Shown here piece after piece: positions 43,793 through 52,449 of a stretch of 64,000 nt of DNA. This DNA comes from Lipingzhangella halophila. GTDB taxonomy: Bacteria; Actinomycetota; Actinomycetes; Streptosporangiales; Streptosporangiaceae. Location: NCBI RefSeq assembly GCF_014203805.1, contig NZ_JACHJT010000002.1, forward strand, positions 372,001 to 436,000. Direction: 5' to 3'. The position numbers and the translations under genes were made by a program. The notes beneath the pieces were generated by a model that did not search any database, was not told where the DNA came from, and worked only from the letters and a program-made list of their open reading frames with translations. Positions within the stretch are counted from its first letter, which is position 1. Each line of letters starts with the position of its first letter.

Positions 43793-44545
43793 ATGCATCA
43801 CCCTTGGACAGCAACGCGAGCCCTCCGGCCATCACGCGGGTCGGTGATCGCCGCCACCGGCGCCGCGGCCCTCCTCGCCGGTCTGGCCGGATGCTCCGCT
43901 CCCGACGAGGGCGGCCAGGACAAGCGGGACAACGCTCAGGGCGACTCAGAGGCCAACGTGGCTACCAAGCTGGACCAGGCACAGCTCGTGGAGTTCGGCG
44001 AAGCCAAGGTCGACGCCGAGCACACCGAGCAAGGCACGTACGCGGAGCTCAGCGCCACCCAGCAGACGGAGGAACTGCGCGAGTCCACGAACCTGGACAA
44101 GCCTGATTGCGTCAACGCCGTCGACCCGTGGACGCAACTGCCCGAGGTCCGCGACGCCCCGGCGTCGCTCGCCAACTACCCGCAGGAAGGGAACTCCATC
44201 ACGCACACGCTCCTCAAGCCTGGCGAGAGCACCGCGACAGAGGCGGTGCGCGCGGAGCCGCCCGAGGAGTGCTCCAGCTACCAGGCCACCCTGGAGGACG
44301 GCACCACCACGGTGTACACCATCCGGGAACTCGACCTGGACACGGTCGGCGACGAGTCCCGCGCGTTCGTTGCCGGGGCTGAGGCCCAGGGGGAGGCGAT
44401 CCACAAGTACACCCTCGTGTACCGGAACAACGATCACCTCGCGACCGCAACGGTCCTCGGCGCGGAGGAAAGCTCCGAGCACGAGGAGACCCTGCTGGAG
44501 TTCGCGCAGGCCGCGGTGGAGCGCGAGAACCAGGTCCTCGCCTGA
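43793..44545 (+). CDS. Lipoprotein
   Basis: A 250-residue protein with a lipobox: signal sequence AATGAAALLAGLAG-C at about residue 34, so it should be lipid-anchored on the outer face of the membrane. The mature part is acidic (DEGGQDKRDNAQGD) followed by an alpha/beta extracellular domain with two further Cys (LDKPDCVNAVDP, EECSSYQATLED) likely in a disulfide. No family recognised. Start ATG at 43793; a ribosome-binding site is not obvious. Divergent from the hisC-like gene. Confidence 0.85.
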   Translation: MHHPWTATRALRPSRGSVIAATGAAALLAGLAGCSAPDEGGQDKRDNAQGDSEANVATKLDQAQLVEFGEAKVDAEHTEQGTYAELSATQQTEELRESTNLDKPDCVNAVDPWTQLPEVRDAPASLANYPQEGNSITHTLLKPGESTATEAVRAEPPEECSSYQATLEDGTTTVYTIRELDLDTVGDESRAFVAGAEAQGEAIHKYTLVYRNNDHLATATVLGAEESSEHEETLLEFAQAAVERENQVLA

Positions 44546-44923
44546 CCCAGCGGTGGCGGTGTCCGTCCACACGCGCCAAGCGCCGGGGTGGCGTCTCGCC
44601 TGCGAGGGCGGCAGGGTCGGCCGACAACCGAACGGGAGTTCGGACTACTGACACCTGCCGTACGGAGGCGAGATCGTGACCAGGCTCGCACACCGGTCTG
44701 GCCGGCCTGGCCCACCAGGCCGGCCAGACCGGCTGGGAACGCGTCCGGATGGGTGGGCGGCGCGCCGTTCCGCCGGACGCCACCGCCCCTCTCGCGCGTC
44801 CACCGAAGCTCGCGGGAGCACCGCCGTCGAGGAGTGTCTACGACTCTCCAGAACCCGGGCTAGACGGGCGTATAGGGCCCGATGCCATAGAGCCCGTGCG
44901 CACCCCTATGCCCCCGGCGCCGG
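44546..44923. other. Intergenic region between convergent genes, 378 bp
   Basis: Contains the strong hairpin at 44693-44732 and nothing else I can support. Confidence 0.6.
44693..44732. terminator. Bidirectional terminator hairpin
   Basis: CCGGTCTGGCCGGCCTGG (44693-44710), four-base loop CCCA, then the perfect 18-bp complement (44715-44732). It separates convergent genes and has no T-run. Confidence 0.75.
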
Positions 44924-45793
44924 TCAGCGTCCCAGCGTGCTGATCCCGGCGACATCGCGGAGCTCTTCCCGCCGGAACCGAGGCGTCTGTACGGTCCGGC
45001 GGCTCTCGAACACCGACAGGGTCGCGCCGGTCTCCGCGTCCGTGATGGCGGCGCGTACCGCCGAGCGCCGCCCGTCGAGCGGCACGCCGAACACGACGTC
45101 CACCGGCCGCCCGTCGCGGCGCCCCGCGTAGCGGAGGAAGCGCCAGCACCCCTGGCGCCAGACATCCAGCGGCCTCCTGCTGGTCACGACCGCGGTGCTG
45201 GCCCGCCACACGTCGCTCAGCAGCAGCCGCGCCAGCGTGCGGCGCATCGGAACGGCACGCGTGTCGCACCGTTCGCGGCGCGCGAGCCGCAGCGTGAGCT
45301 CCCCCAGTTCGGGCGAGAGCGCGGCCAGCAGTGCGGCCTCGGCGGCGATGACCGCTGCGTGCCAGCCGGTGAGACCGCCCAGCACACCGAGCCCCGAGCC
45401 GTCCACCCCAACGGTCGCGGCCGCGGCGACCGCGAACACCGCGGCGCGCGCGATCACTCGCCACCCGATCGGGGTGGTGCTCAGCCCGCCGAAGCAGCCG
45501 CACCCCATTTCGGGGTCCCGGCGGCGCAGCACGAACAGCGCGACCACTCCCCCGGCGAAGAGCGCCGCGGCCCACATCCGGCCGGCGTCGCCCACCTGCC
45601 CGGGCAACACCAACAGCGCACCCGCGACCAGCACCTCGACCGCGCCGTGCGCCCGGGTGAACCAGGGGCGCGCCCGCACGGGCAGCAGACTCGCCCCACC
45701 GCGCGTGTCGGAACCGGTGAGCTTGCTGACCGCACCCAGCAGCAACAGCAGAGCGAGGACCGGAAGCTGGATCTCACGAACGGCGTCGAGCAC
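44924..45793 (-). CDS. MauE/DoxX-type redox membrane protein
   Basis: A 289-residue protein with four to five membrane helices in the first 150 residues (LPVLALLLLLGAVSKLTG, VLVAGALLVLPGQVG, WAAALFAGGVVALFVLRR) and the CGCFGG motif after the third, as in MauE, the membrane protein needed for disulfide or cofactor maturation of methylamine dehydrogenase. The C-terminal 140 residues are cytoplasmic and not typical of MauE (SRRPLDVWRQGCWRFLRYAG). GTG 45793 starts three bases after the upstream gene's stop, with GGGGTGAG before it, so the two are translationally coupled. No methylamine genes are present, so its partner is unknown. Confidence 0.75.
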   Translation of the reverse strand: MLDAVREIQLPVLALLLLLGAVSKLTGSDTRGGASLLPVRARPWFTRAHGAVEVLVAGALLVLPGQVGDAGRMWAAALFAGGVVALFVLRRRDPEMGCGCFGGLSTTPIGWRVIARAAVFAVAAAATVGVDGSGLGVLGGLTGWHAAVIAAEAALLAALSPELGELTLRLARRERCDTRAVPMRRTLARLLLSDVWRASTAVVTSRRPLDVWRQGCWRFLRYAGRRDGRPVDVVFGVPLDGRRSAVRAAITDAETGATLSVFESRRTVQTPRFRREELRDVAGISTLGR

Positions 45794-45796
45794 GGC

Positions 45797-46732
45797 TCAC
45801 CCCGTTGCCATCGTCGCGTTGCAGCACCCCGCATCGGGGTCTCCGCCAAGAGCCACGAAGCTCAGGAGGGTCAGACGCGCGAGCCGACCGCTCTGCCCCG
45901 TATCGCCGGCGGCGCACCGGTCGCAGAAATGCGCCAGGGTGGAACCGCAGGCCACGATGGGAACAACGCCGTTGTCGCCGGTGTCGTCGTTGCGCAGCCG
46001 GAGCGTCATCCCAATGGACATCAGCGGCAGCGGGAGGCAGCCGCGGACCGGTGCGCAGCCGCAGTCGCTCGCCGGGTCCAGCGCCGGGTACGCGGCGCCC
46101 GCAAGGTGTGCCTCCTCCGCGGTGGGGTCGCCGCCGGCCGGGTCGTACCACGACACCGTGCCCGAGACCCGCGGACCGCGCTCCCCGTCCGGGCGCCGCG
46201 GCCGCAGCTCGCCGACCGGAACCGGCGGCTGTGTGGTGGCCGGGCGGACCGCGTGCACCACGCCATCGCGCCACATCCCCACGGCGTCGAACAGGTAGCC
46301 GGGTTCCAGCACCGGGTGGCGCACCGCCATGCGTCCGGACACCCGATAAGGGATTACCACCGTCACGCGCGGGCGGTCGTGGCCGGCATCCACCTCCACA
46401 CTGTCGCCGGAGCGTGCGCTGATGATCCCGGTCACCCTGGCGATCCGCGCCCAGACCCGTTCGGCGACCCACCGGCCGCCGGCCGCATGGCGCAGCACCA
46501 CGTCGTCACCGGGGCGGAGCTCGGTCGGGGCGGCCGGCCCGCCGCGCCAGAAGGACGCGGTCCCCGCGAAGAGGAATCTCTCCTCGCCGTTGGGGGTCGC
46601 GAGGTGCAGCGTGTGCGCGCTGGCGGCGATGACCTCGCCGCGCGCGACCCGGTGGACGGCCTGCTCGGGTTCGGGCGCCGCCTTCGACCCCAGCAACGCC
46701 GCGGCGAGCCGCCGGCGGTCCGCCACGTCCAC
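45797..46732 (-). CDS. Cys-rich protein of unknown function, partner of the MauE-like protein
   Basis: A 311-residue soluble protein beginning VDVADRRRLAAALLG. The first two thirds look like mixed beta domains (ERFLFAGTASFWRGG, RVTVVIPYRVSGRMAV). The last third has clustered Cys: DCGCAPVRGCLPLPL, ACGSTLAHFCDRCAAGD, and a terminal AGCCNATMATG. Eight Cys in about 90 residues suggest disulfides or metal binding. No export signal is seen. GTG 46732 follows AAGGGG at eight bases, the best start. It precedes the MauE-like gene by three bases; the CGCFG of that protein and the Cys clusters here suggest a redox pair. Confidence 0.7.
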   Translation of the reverse strand: MDVADRRRLAAALLGSKAAPEPEQAVHRVARGEVIAASAHTLHLATPNGEERFLFAGTASFWRGGPAAPTELRPGDDVVLRHAAGGRWVAERVWARIARVTGIISARSGDSVEVDAGHDRPRVTVVIPYRVSGRMAVRHPVLEPGYLFDAVGMWRDGVVHAVRPATTQPPVPVGELRPRRPDGERGPRVSGTVSWYDPAGGDPTAEEAHLAGAAYPALDPASDCGCAPVRGCLPLPLMSIGMTLRLRNDDTGDNGVVPIVACGSTLAHFCDRCAAGDTGQSGRLARLTLLSFVALGGDPDAGCCNATMATG

Positions 46733-47031
46733 GCTCAATCCCCTTTCCGCTGCGCCGCTCCATTCTCCCGGTCCGGGCTGCCGAGTCCGCCCCAGGCCAC
46801 ACCGCGGTTCGGCGTGCCCGGCTCCATCGGCCATCCGTGCGCCATGTCTTCATGCACAGCCCTGTGGATAGTGGGCGGGTGCGGCACGTCCACAGCGCGT
46901 GGACTCGTGCCGGAATCGTTCGGTTTGACAGAAGATGAGCGAGATAAGAGCTAATGATTACTTCTTCCAGGCAACAGTGACCACAAGGGCGACGTCGTGT
47001 TCCAGGACACAGCCTTAGACGCGCAACCAGC
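46733..47031. other. Divergent promoter region, 299 bp
   Basis: Between the Cys-rich protein gene (minus) and a sigma-factor gene (plus). TTGACA occurs at 46924-46929 with no convincing -10 partner at normal distance; the region is more AT-rich than its surroundings. Confidence 0.45.
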
Positions 47032-47583
47032 ATGCTCAGCGAGACGGCCCGGGTCGGTGATTCTGTGCCCGAGACAACGCGGCAATCCAGGTACGCGGAG
47101 TTCTCGCGTTACGTCAACGAGCGCGGCCCCGCGCTCCTCCGCATGGCCCAGTCGTTGACGAACAACCCGTCCGACGCCGAGGACCTGTTGCAGGCCGCAC
47201 TGGTCAAGACGTTCTTCGCCTGGGACCGGATAACCAACCCGAACGCCCGGGACGGCTACGTTCGCCGTGCGATGGTGAACACCCAGATCTCGGAGTGGCG
47301 CCGCCGCAGGCTGGATATCTACCCGACGAACGACATCCCTGAGCAGCGGATCGACGACCCCACCTGGAAGAGTGATCTGCACGACGTGGTGCACCGCGCG
47401 GTCGAGAGGCTACCCGAGCGCCAGCGCACCACCCTCATCCTCCGGTACTACCAGGACATGAGCGAGGCGCAGATCGCGGAACGGCTCGGTGTCACCATCG
47501 GCACCGTCAAGAGCACCATCTCCCGCGCCGTAGCCCGCCTCCGCCGCGACGCGGACCTCATCATCGAGCGCGCCACCACCTGA
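47032..47583 (+). CDS. SigE-family RNA polymerase sigma factor
   Basis: A 183-residue ECF-type sigma factor. Region 2: YVNERGPALLRMAQSLTNNP, DAEDLLQAALVKTFFAWDRI and DGYVRRAMVNTQISEWRRRR; region 4: LPERQRTTLILRYYQDMSEA and IAERLGVTIGTVKSTISRAV. This is the common actinobacterial SigE subgroup in which the gene is often followed by a membrane protein; here a tRNA follows. No anti-sigma factor gene is adjacent. ATG at 47032 lacks a clear ribosome-binding site; internal starts are possible within the first 12 codons. Confidence 0.9.
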   Translation: MLSETARVGDSVPETTRQSRYAEFSRYVNERGPALLRMAQSLTNNPSDAEDLLQAALVKTFFAWDRITNPNARDGYVRRAMVNTQISEWRRRRLDIYPTNDIPEQRIDDPTWKSDLHDVVHRAVERLPERQRTTLILRYYQDMSEAQIAERLGVTIGTVKSTISRAVARLRRDADLIIERATT

Positions 47584-47618
47584 AACACCTCACCGCCTGA
47601 GACGCGGGACCAACCGCT

Positions 47619-47648
47619 TTGCGCCCGTACCCTCGCGCTCGGTACGCT
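47619..47648 (+). promoter_or_regulatory. Promoter of tRNA-Ser
   Basis: TTGCGC (47619-47624), 18-bp spacer, TACGCT (47643-47648), with the tRNA starting 12 bases later. Confidence 0.6.
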
Positions 47649-47659
47649 TATCCCAGCCA

Positions 47660-47748
47660 GGAGGATTCGCCTAGTCCGGTCTATGGCGCCGCACTGCTAA
47701 TGCGGTTGGGTGGCAACGCCCTCCGGGGTTCAAATCCCCGATCCTCCG
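47660..47748 (+). tRNA. tRNA-Ser (GCU)
   Basis: Acceptor arm GGAGGAT (47660-47666) pairs with ATCCTCC (47741-47747), discriminator G at 47748. The anticodon stem CCGCA/TGCGG encloses the loop CTGCTAA, so the anticodon is GCT, reading AGC and AGU serine codons. The long variable arm and the TPsiC segment GGTTCAAAT support the serine class. CCA is not fully encoded. Confidence 0.95.
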
Positions 47749-47754
47749 CAGGTC

Positions 47755-47792
47755 AACCGGGGCCCTACTCGCCGAGTAGGGCCCCGGTTTTT
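47755..47792 (+). terminator. Rho-independent terminator of tRNA-Ser
   Basis: Arms AACCGGGGCCCTACTCG and its complement CGAGTAGGGCCCCGGTT around a single base (realistic loop of a few bases), followed by five T, starting seven bases after the tRNA. Confidence 0.9.
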
Positions 47793-47828
47793 CGTGGGGT
47801 CCCCGTTTGGGTCTCAGTCCATAGCGCT

Positions 47829-49484
47829 CTACCGCCCTATACGGGGCATCCGAGAAGCGCCGCCCCCATCCGGTTCGCGGCGTCCCCGCCTCGCCTGGTG
47901 ACCGGCGAGCGCCGCGAGCGCGGCCGCTGCGCCGAGGCAGAGCCAGGCGAACACGTCGCCGATGGCGCTGTAGACGGTCGCCGTCCGCGGCTGGACGGGA
48001 ACCTCCGCGATCATGGTCTGCCGGTCGGTCGTGAAGTGGTCCGACATGGCGAGGACCCGGCCCTGGTGGTCGATGGTGGTGGACAGGCCGTTGGCCGACT
48101 GGCGGACCTGCGCGTATCCGTACTCCACCGACCGCAGCGTGGCGCGTTCGGCGTGCAGGTTCTCGTAGCCGAGCCAGTCGTTGGCGGGGACGAGCACCAG
48201 GGCGGCGTCCTTCCCGGCGGCCTGCCGCATGAGGTCCGGGAAGTCGGCGTCGTAGCAGATCACGGTGGCCAGCCGGCCGATCGGGGAGTCGGTCACCGGA
48301 ACGTCACCGTCACCGGGCTCGATCCCCCGCAACGCCTCCATCGGAGTGGGCTGGGCCTTGTCGTAGGTCCAGGCGGTCTCGCCGTCCGGCGTGATGAGGA
48401 CGGCCACGTTGCGCAGGCGCGGCTCCTCGGTGCCGTACAGCGCGAAGGCCAGGTTGACGTAGGTTTCCTCGTCGCGCGCGATGTCGGCTACCTCGTCGAC
48501 CAACGCGTCCTTGTCGCTCTCCAGCACGCGGGCCTGCGTCTCCGGCCACTGGATGACCCGGGCACCGGCCGCCGCCTCGCGTTGCGTACTGGCCACCAGT
48601 TCGTCGGTCACGGGTGCGAACGCGGCGCTCGCCTCCCCCTGGTCGGCGTCCGCCACGTCGGCCGCGTCCCCGTAGGGGATCCCCGCCCGCTCCTGGGCGT
48701 CGCTGCTCGCGCGCATGGCGTCGGCCGAGGCGCTGATTCCGGCGATCCGGACAGTGTCTGTGGTCGGGGCGAGGAAGGCCAGCCGGATCCCGCCCGCGGC
48801 CAGGACCATGGCCAGGACGCCAGCGTAGACCAGCACGTTCCGCCGGATCACGGGCCAGCGGAATCCCGCGCCCCACGCCCAGGTGACCACCGAGGCGAAC
48901 CAGGCGACCACGAAGCTCACACCGTAGACGCCCGTGACCGACGCGAGCTGGATCAGTGGCGCGTTCGCGTGCTGTGTGAAGCCCAGCGCGCCGTAGTCGC
49001 CGAAGCGGAGCAGCAGGGTGAAGAGGTACTCGGCGGTGACCAGGCTGACCGGGAAGACCAACGTTGACAGCAACCCGCTCCTGGCCTCCAGTCGTGTCGC
49101 CACCAGACGGTCGGCGGCGAAGGCCAACGCCTGCAGGACCGTGAGGGCCGCGAAGACGGGCAGGATGAGTGTGTTCACCGCGAACAGCAGGGACGCTGAT
49201 CCCAGCCAGGCGATCGTCGAAACGGCGATCGCGAACCCGACCCTGGGGATACCGACCCGGGGCGGGCGCAGCCGCGCATAGCGCATCAGGAAGATCGGGA
49301 ACAGCCACGCGGCGATCGCGACGTGCCAGTTGCTGTGTACCGCGAGGACCGCGAGCGCGGTTCCGACGAGCCACAGCCAGCGGGTCGCGGGCCGGACCAC
49401 CGGTGTCCACGCGGACGCGGCGGGGTCCGCGGTGCCGCGGTCATCGGTTGGGGCGGTGTGGTCCGAGCGCGTGGGTGGTCGCAT
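47829..49484 (-). CDS. lnt: Apolipoprotein N-acyltransferase
   Basis: A 551-residue enzyme adding a third acyl chain to lipoproteins. N-terminal membrane domain of about six helices (WLWLVGTALAVLAVHSNWHV, LLSTLVFPVSLVTAEYLFTL) followed by a nitrilase-like periplasmic domain: Glu in VIQWPETQARVL, Lys in YDKAQPTPMEAL and Cys in ATVICYDADFPDLMRQAAG, then a final helix. All three catalytic residues are in place. ATG 49484 has a -10 box seven bases upstream and no ribosome-binding site. Lnt is scattered in Gram-positive bacteria but known in actinobacteria such as Mycobacterium and Streptomyces. The window has several lipoproteins as substrates. Confidence 0.9.
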   Translation of the reverse strand: MRPPTRSDHTAPTDDRGTADPAASAWTPVVRPATRWLWLVGTALAVLAVHSNWHVAIAAWLFPIFLMRYARLRPPRVGIPRVGFAIAVSTIAWLGSASLLFAVNTLILPVFAALTVLQALAFAADRLVATRLEARSGLLSTLVFPVSLVTAEYLFTLLLRFGDYGALGFTQHANAPLIQLASVTGVYGVSFVVAWFASVVTWAWGAGFRWPVIRRNVLVYAGVLAMVLAAGGIRLAFLAPTTDTVRIAGISASADAMRASSDAQERAGIPYGDAADVADADQGEASAAFAPVTDELVASTQREAAAGARVIQWPETQARVLESDKDALVDEVADIARDEETYVNLAFALYGTEEPRLRNVAVLITPDGETAWTYDKAQPTPMEALRGIEPGDGDVPVTDSPIGRLATVICYDADFPDLMRQAAGKDAALVLVPANDWLGYENLHAERATLRSVEYGYAQVRQSANGLSTTIDHQGRVLAMSDHFTTDRQTMIAEVPVQPRTATVYSAIGDVFAWLCLGAAAALAALAGHQARRGRREPDGGGASRMPRIGR

Positions 49485-49491
49485 GCCGACA

Positions 49492-49497
49492 AAATTA
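49492..49497 (-). promoter_or_regulatory. -10 box of lnt, leaderless
   Basis: Minus strand TAATTT followed by seven bases and the ATG. No clear -35 partner. Confidence 0.45.
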
Positions 49498-49775
49498 CGA
49501 GGCCCGTACCGCCGCGCGGAATGCGGTCGGCCATCGGGCTCACCTGTGGTTTTCCGCAGGGAACGGGGTGGGGACTCTCTCGCGGCGCCGCGCTGGGCGC
49601 GCGGGTGGCGCACTGCTGTACCCGCCCGTACGGTGAGCGTCCGGTTACAGAACCATACGCATCCGGCAACGGGTAGGCAATGCGGGCGATTCGCCCCTTT
49701 CAAGGCAGATTGGAACGTTCTACCGTCAACGGTTCCGCGTAGGGCAGCAGCCAGAGCAAAGGAGCGTGCGGAGCC

Positions 49776-51254
49776 GTGGAAACAATCAACGAATGGATCG
49801 TCTGGTTGAACGACGGCTACTGGAAGTTCCTGGTCATCCCGCTCCTCGTGCTCCTGAGCGTGTACTTCACGTTCCGGCTCGGGGCCGTGCAGGTGCGGAT
49901 GATCCCCGAGATGGTCCGGCAGATGCGCAGCAATCCCGAGGTGGCGCCGGACGGCAAGCGGGCCGTCTCCTCGTTCGGCGCGTTCTCGATCTCCGCCGCG
50001 GCACGCGTCGGCACCGGCAACATCGTCGGCGTCGCCGGGGCGATCGCCATCGGCGGCCCTGGGGCCGTGCTGTGGATGTGGATCATGGGTGTGCTGGTGG
50101 GAGCCGCCAGCTTCGTGGAGTCCACCCTCGGCCAGCTCTACAAGGAGCGCGACCGGACCGGCTACCGCGGCGGCCCGGCCTACTACATGGAGAAGGGGTT
50201 GGGCGCCCGCTGGGCCGGCGTGATCTTCGCGATCGCCATCATCGTGACGTTCAGCCTCACGTTCACCGCGACCCAGTCGAACTCGATCGCCGAGGCGATC
50301 TCCACCTCGGTGGCCATCGCCGGCACCGGTGAGCTGGTGGCGGACGCGGCCATCCTCTCCACTAGCGTGAAGCTCCTGGTCGGCGTGGCGATCGTGGGCA
50401 CGAGCGCGCTGGTCGTGCTTGGCGGCGTCCGCCGGATCGCGCACGTGGCGCAGGCGCTGGTGCCGTTCATGGCGCTCGCCTACATCGTGCTGGGCCTGAT
50501 CGTCGTGGCCCTCAACGTCGACCAGATCCCCCGGGTGTTCACCGAGATCGTCCAGGGCGCCTTCGGTATCGAGGAGTTCGGCGGCGCGGCCGTGGGCACC
50601 GCCATCGTCCAGGGTGTCCGGCGCGGCATGTTCTCCAACGAAGCCGGCCTGGGCTCCGCCCCCAACGCCGGCGCCACCGCGTCCGTCACCCACCCCGCCA
50701 AGCAGGGCCTGGTCCAGACACTGGGGGTCTTCGTCGACACCCTCATCATCTGCTCCATCACCGCGTTCGTCATCGTGGTGTCCAACCCGTCCTACGGCGA
50801 CGAGGACCTCGGACCGGTGCTCACCCAGGGCGCGCTGCTCGACAGCCTCGGGGTCTGGGCGGTGCACGCCATCACCGCCATCCTGCTGCTGCTGTGCTTC
50901 ACCTCGGTGCTGGGCAACTACTACTACGGCGAGGCCAACGTCTACTTCCTGGCCCGGGGGGAACCGGGCCGGGCCCTCCTCGGCTTCCAGTTCATCTTCC
51001 TGGCGGCGGCGTTCCTGGGCTCGGTGGGCACCGTCGAGATCATCTGGAACCTCGCCGACACCACCATGGGGCTCATGGCCGTGGTCAACCTGCTGGCTCT
51101 CGCCCCGCTCACCGGTGTCGTGGTGCTGGTGCTCCGCGACTACCGGGACCAGCTCCGCCAGGGCATCGACCCGGTGTTCACCCGCGACCGCCTCCCGCAA
51201 CTCCGGGGCGTGGAGTGCTGGGAACCCGGGGAAGAGACCACAACCCGCACCTGA
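49776..51254 (+). CDS. Alanine:cation symporter (AGCS family)
   Basis: A 492-residue sodium:alanine symporter with about 11 helices. The family signature GGPAYYMEKGLGARWAG and FSNEAGLGSAPNAGATASVTH are nearly canonical, as is SSFGAFSISAAARVGTGNIVG with the substrate/sodium site. It imports alanine or glycine. The GTG at 49776 is chosen as the first start of the conserved N-terminus. The 291-bp upstream region holds no recognised regulatory element. A 52-bp palindrome follows the stop. Confidence 0.93.
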   Translation: METINEWIVWLNDGYWKFLVIPLLVLLSVYFTFRLGAVQVRMIPEMVRQMRSNPEVAPDGKRAVSSFGAFSISAAARVGTGNIVGVAGAIAIGGPGAVLWMWIMGVLVGAASFVESTLGQLYKERDRTGYRGGPAYYMEKGLGARWAGVIFAIAIIVTFSLTFTATQSNSIAEAISTSVAIAGTGELVADAAILSTSVKLLVGVAIVGTSALVVLGGVRRIAHVAQALVPFMALAYIVLGLIVVALNVDQIPRVFTEIVQGAFGIEEFGGAAVGTAIVQGVRRGMFSNEAGLGSAPNAGATASVTHPAKQGLVQTLGVFVDTLIICSITAFVIVVSNPSYGDEDLGPVLTQGALLDSLGVWAVHAITAILLLLCFTSVLGNYYYGEANVYFLARGEPGRALLGFQFIFLAAAFLGSVGTVEIIWNLADTTMGLMAVVNLLALAPLTGVVVLVLRDYRDQLRQGIDPVFTRDRLPQLRGVECWEPGEETTTRT

Positions 51255-51853
51255 GCCCCCACGCTCCTCCCCAAGTAAGGCTCTCGTGGAAGCGGCCCCT
51301 TCAACGCGCGTTGAAGGGGCCGCTTCCACGAGACCACCATGGACGGGGGTTTGTTGAGCGAGACGCCGCCCGGTGGCGGGTCGATGCGCGAGCGCAAGGG
51401 CGCGCCAGAGAGCGGCCGGCGCTCGGCCGGTGTCCGGGGGCGGGGAACGCGCACCCGGTCGGGCGCGTGCCAACGGAGCTCGGCGTGATGCGTGCACTGC
51501 ACGTCGTCCTGGAGGATGCCGTGCTCGTCGGCGAGCAGATCCAGCAGGATGCCGCGGTAGCGCTGGCGAGGGTCGCTGACCGGGCCCGGGGCCAAGCAGT
51601 GTGACTCGCACACCGCGCCCACTCCGATAGTGCCGATGCCGGCGCGGATGTAGAGCCAGAAACCGGCCTCCTCGATGTGCTCGAGGGTGAGCCATCCGAG
51701 GGGCTGGGCGGCCAACTCGTGCAGGACGAGAACCGCGTCGGCGCACGGCTCGTCGGCCGTCCCGGCCCGGGTGAGGACGCCGGTCGCCCATTTCCGTGCC
51801 TCGCGCAGACTGTCCACATGGGCGGGAAACGCGCGCTGGCGGACCCGGATCAC
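51140..51853 (-). pseudogene. Degenerate HATPase (anti-sigma-type) protein, decayed locus
   Basis: The 5' part reads RVRQRAFPAHVDSLREARKW, as in histidine-kinase-like ATPases of anti-sigma type, and later RGILLDLLADEHGILQDDV fits the end of that fold. The motif that should read ELVTNAVRH is ELAAQPLGW, so the ATP-binding Asn is lost. Past about residue 150 the frame has no homology: it reads through a 52-bp palindrome and antisense into the symporter gene, so the natural stop is gone. It is the first member of a decayed ATPase/XRE/DUF397 triad. The frame is open, so a protein may still be made. Confidence 0.6.
51282..51333. repeat. 52-bp perfect palindrome (terminator-like)
   Basis: 26-bp perfect arms (51282-51307 and 51308-51333) meeting at GCGC, with no spacer. 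It lies 28 bp after the symporter stop between converging transcripts. The arms begin TCTCGTGGAAGCGG. It is unusually long and GC-rich for a simple terminator. Confidence 0.85.
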
Positions 51854-51920
51854 CGTGCACCTCCCGCACTGCTCGCGGCGGCTCCGAACCCGTTCCGCGC
51901 GAGCGGGCAGCCCAACCCCA

Positions 51921-52272
51921 CTCCCGCTCCAGACCCCCGATTACGCTCGGGCGGTCATGCGAAACACGGGCGACTGGGATGAGGAGCAGGTGGAAAGGCT
52001 GGTGAACGCGCGCACAGCCCGCCTGGGGAACCTCGGCAGGTGATCCCCAGACCACGCTGCACCATCCTTGCCCAGAAGGCGCGTTCCGCGTCATGGAGCT
52101 ACGGGACGGGCGGCTTGTGGGACATGAGGAGTACCTTTCGGGCGTTAACGTCGTCTCTGGCCCGAAGGTGAACAAGCTCGTGGAGCTGTTCGGCAACCTG
52201 CAGGGCGAAGCCCTCTCGACGCACGCATCGGTCGAACTCACCGACACAATCCGAAAGGAACTACGACAGTGG
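51921..52272 (+). pseudogene. Decayed XRE/DUF5753 (Scr1-type) regulator
   Basis: Two fragments of one DUF5753 domain. The first (51921-52043) reads LQTPDYARAVMRNTGDWDEE then QVERLVNARTARLGNL and stops early. The second (52078-52272, another frame) reads AFRVMELRDGRLVGHEEYLS and EALSTHASVEL near its end, the usual close of the domain. The whole N-terminal helix-turn-helix and roughly 50 residues in the middle are missing. It lies between an HATPase remnant and a frameshifted DUF397 gene, the usual order of this triad. Confidence 0.75.
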
Positions 52273-52449
52273 AGGATTGGCACAAGTCCAGCTACAGCGG
52301 CGGCCGGAACCCCCGACTGCCTGGAGTGCCGCACCACCCGTGACCAGGTGCAGGTGCGCGACACCCAGCACCGCGACCACGGCCACCTGGGCTTCCCTCT
52401 CGCCGAGTGGCGGGCGTTTCTCGCGCAGGTGCGGCGCGACACCGTGTGA
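52269..52449 (+). pseudogene. Frameshifted DUF397 gene
   Basis: GTG 52269 follows AAAGGA at eight bases and reads VEDWHKSSYSGGRNP, the standard DUF397 start, but then leaves frame. In the next frame PDCLECRTTRDQVQVRDTQ to FPLAEWRAFLAQVRRDTV gives the rest of the domain. The switch is at a run of five C (52310-52314); four C would restore one intact gene of about 60 codons. Either a recent inactivation, a slippage site or a sequencing error. Confidence 0.75.

Noticed and set aside
46924-46929. TTGACA before the SigE-family gene as a promoter
   Set aside because: No acceptable -10 at 16-19 bp; noted only as a possible half-site.
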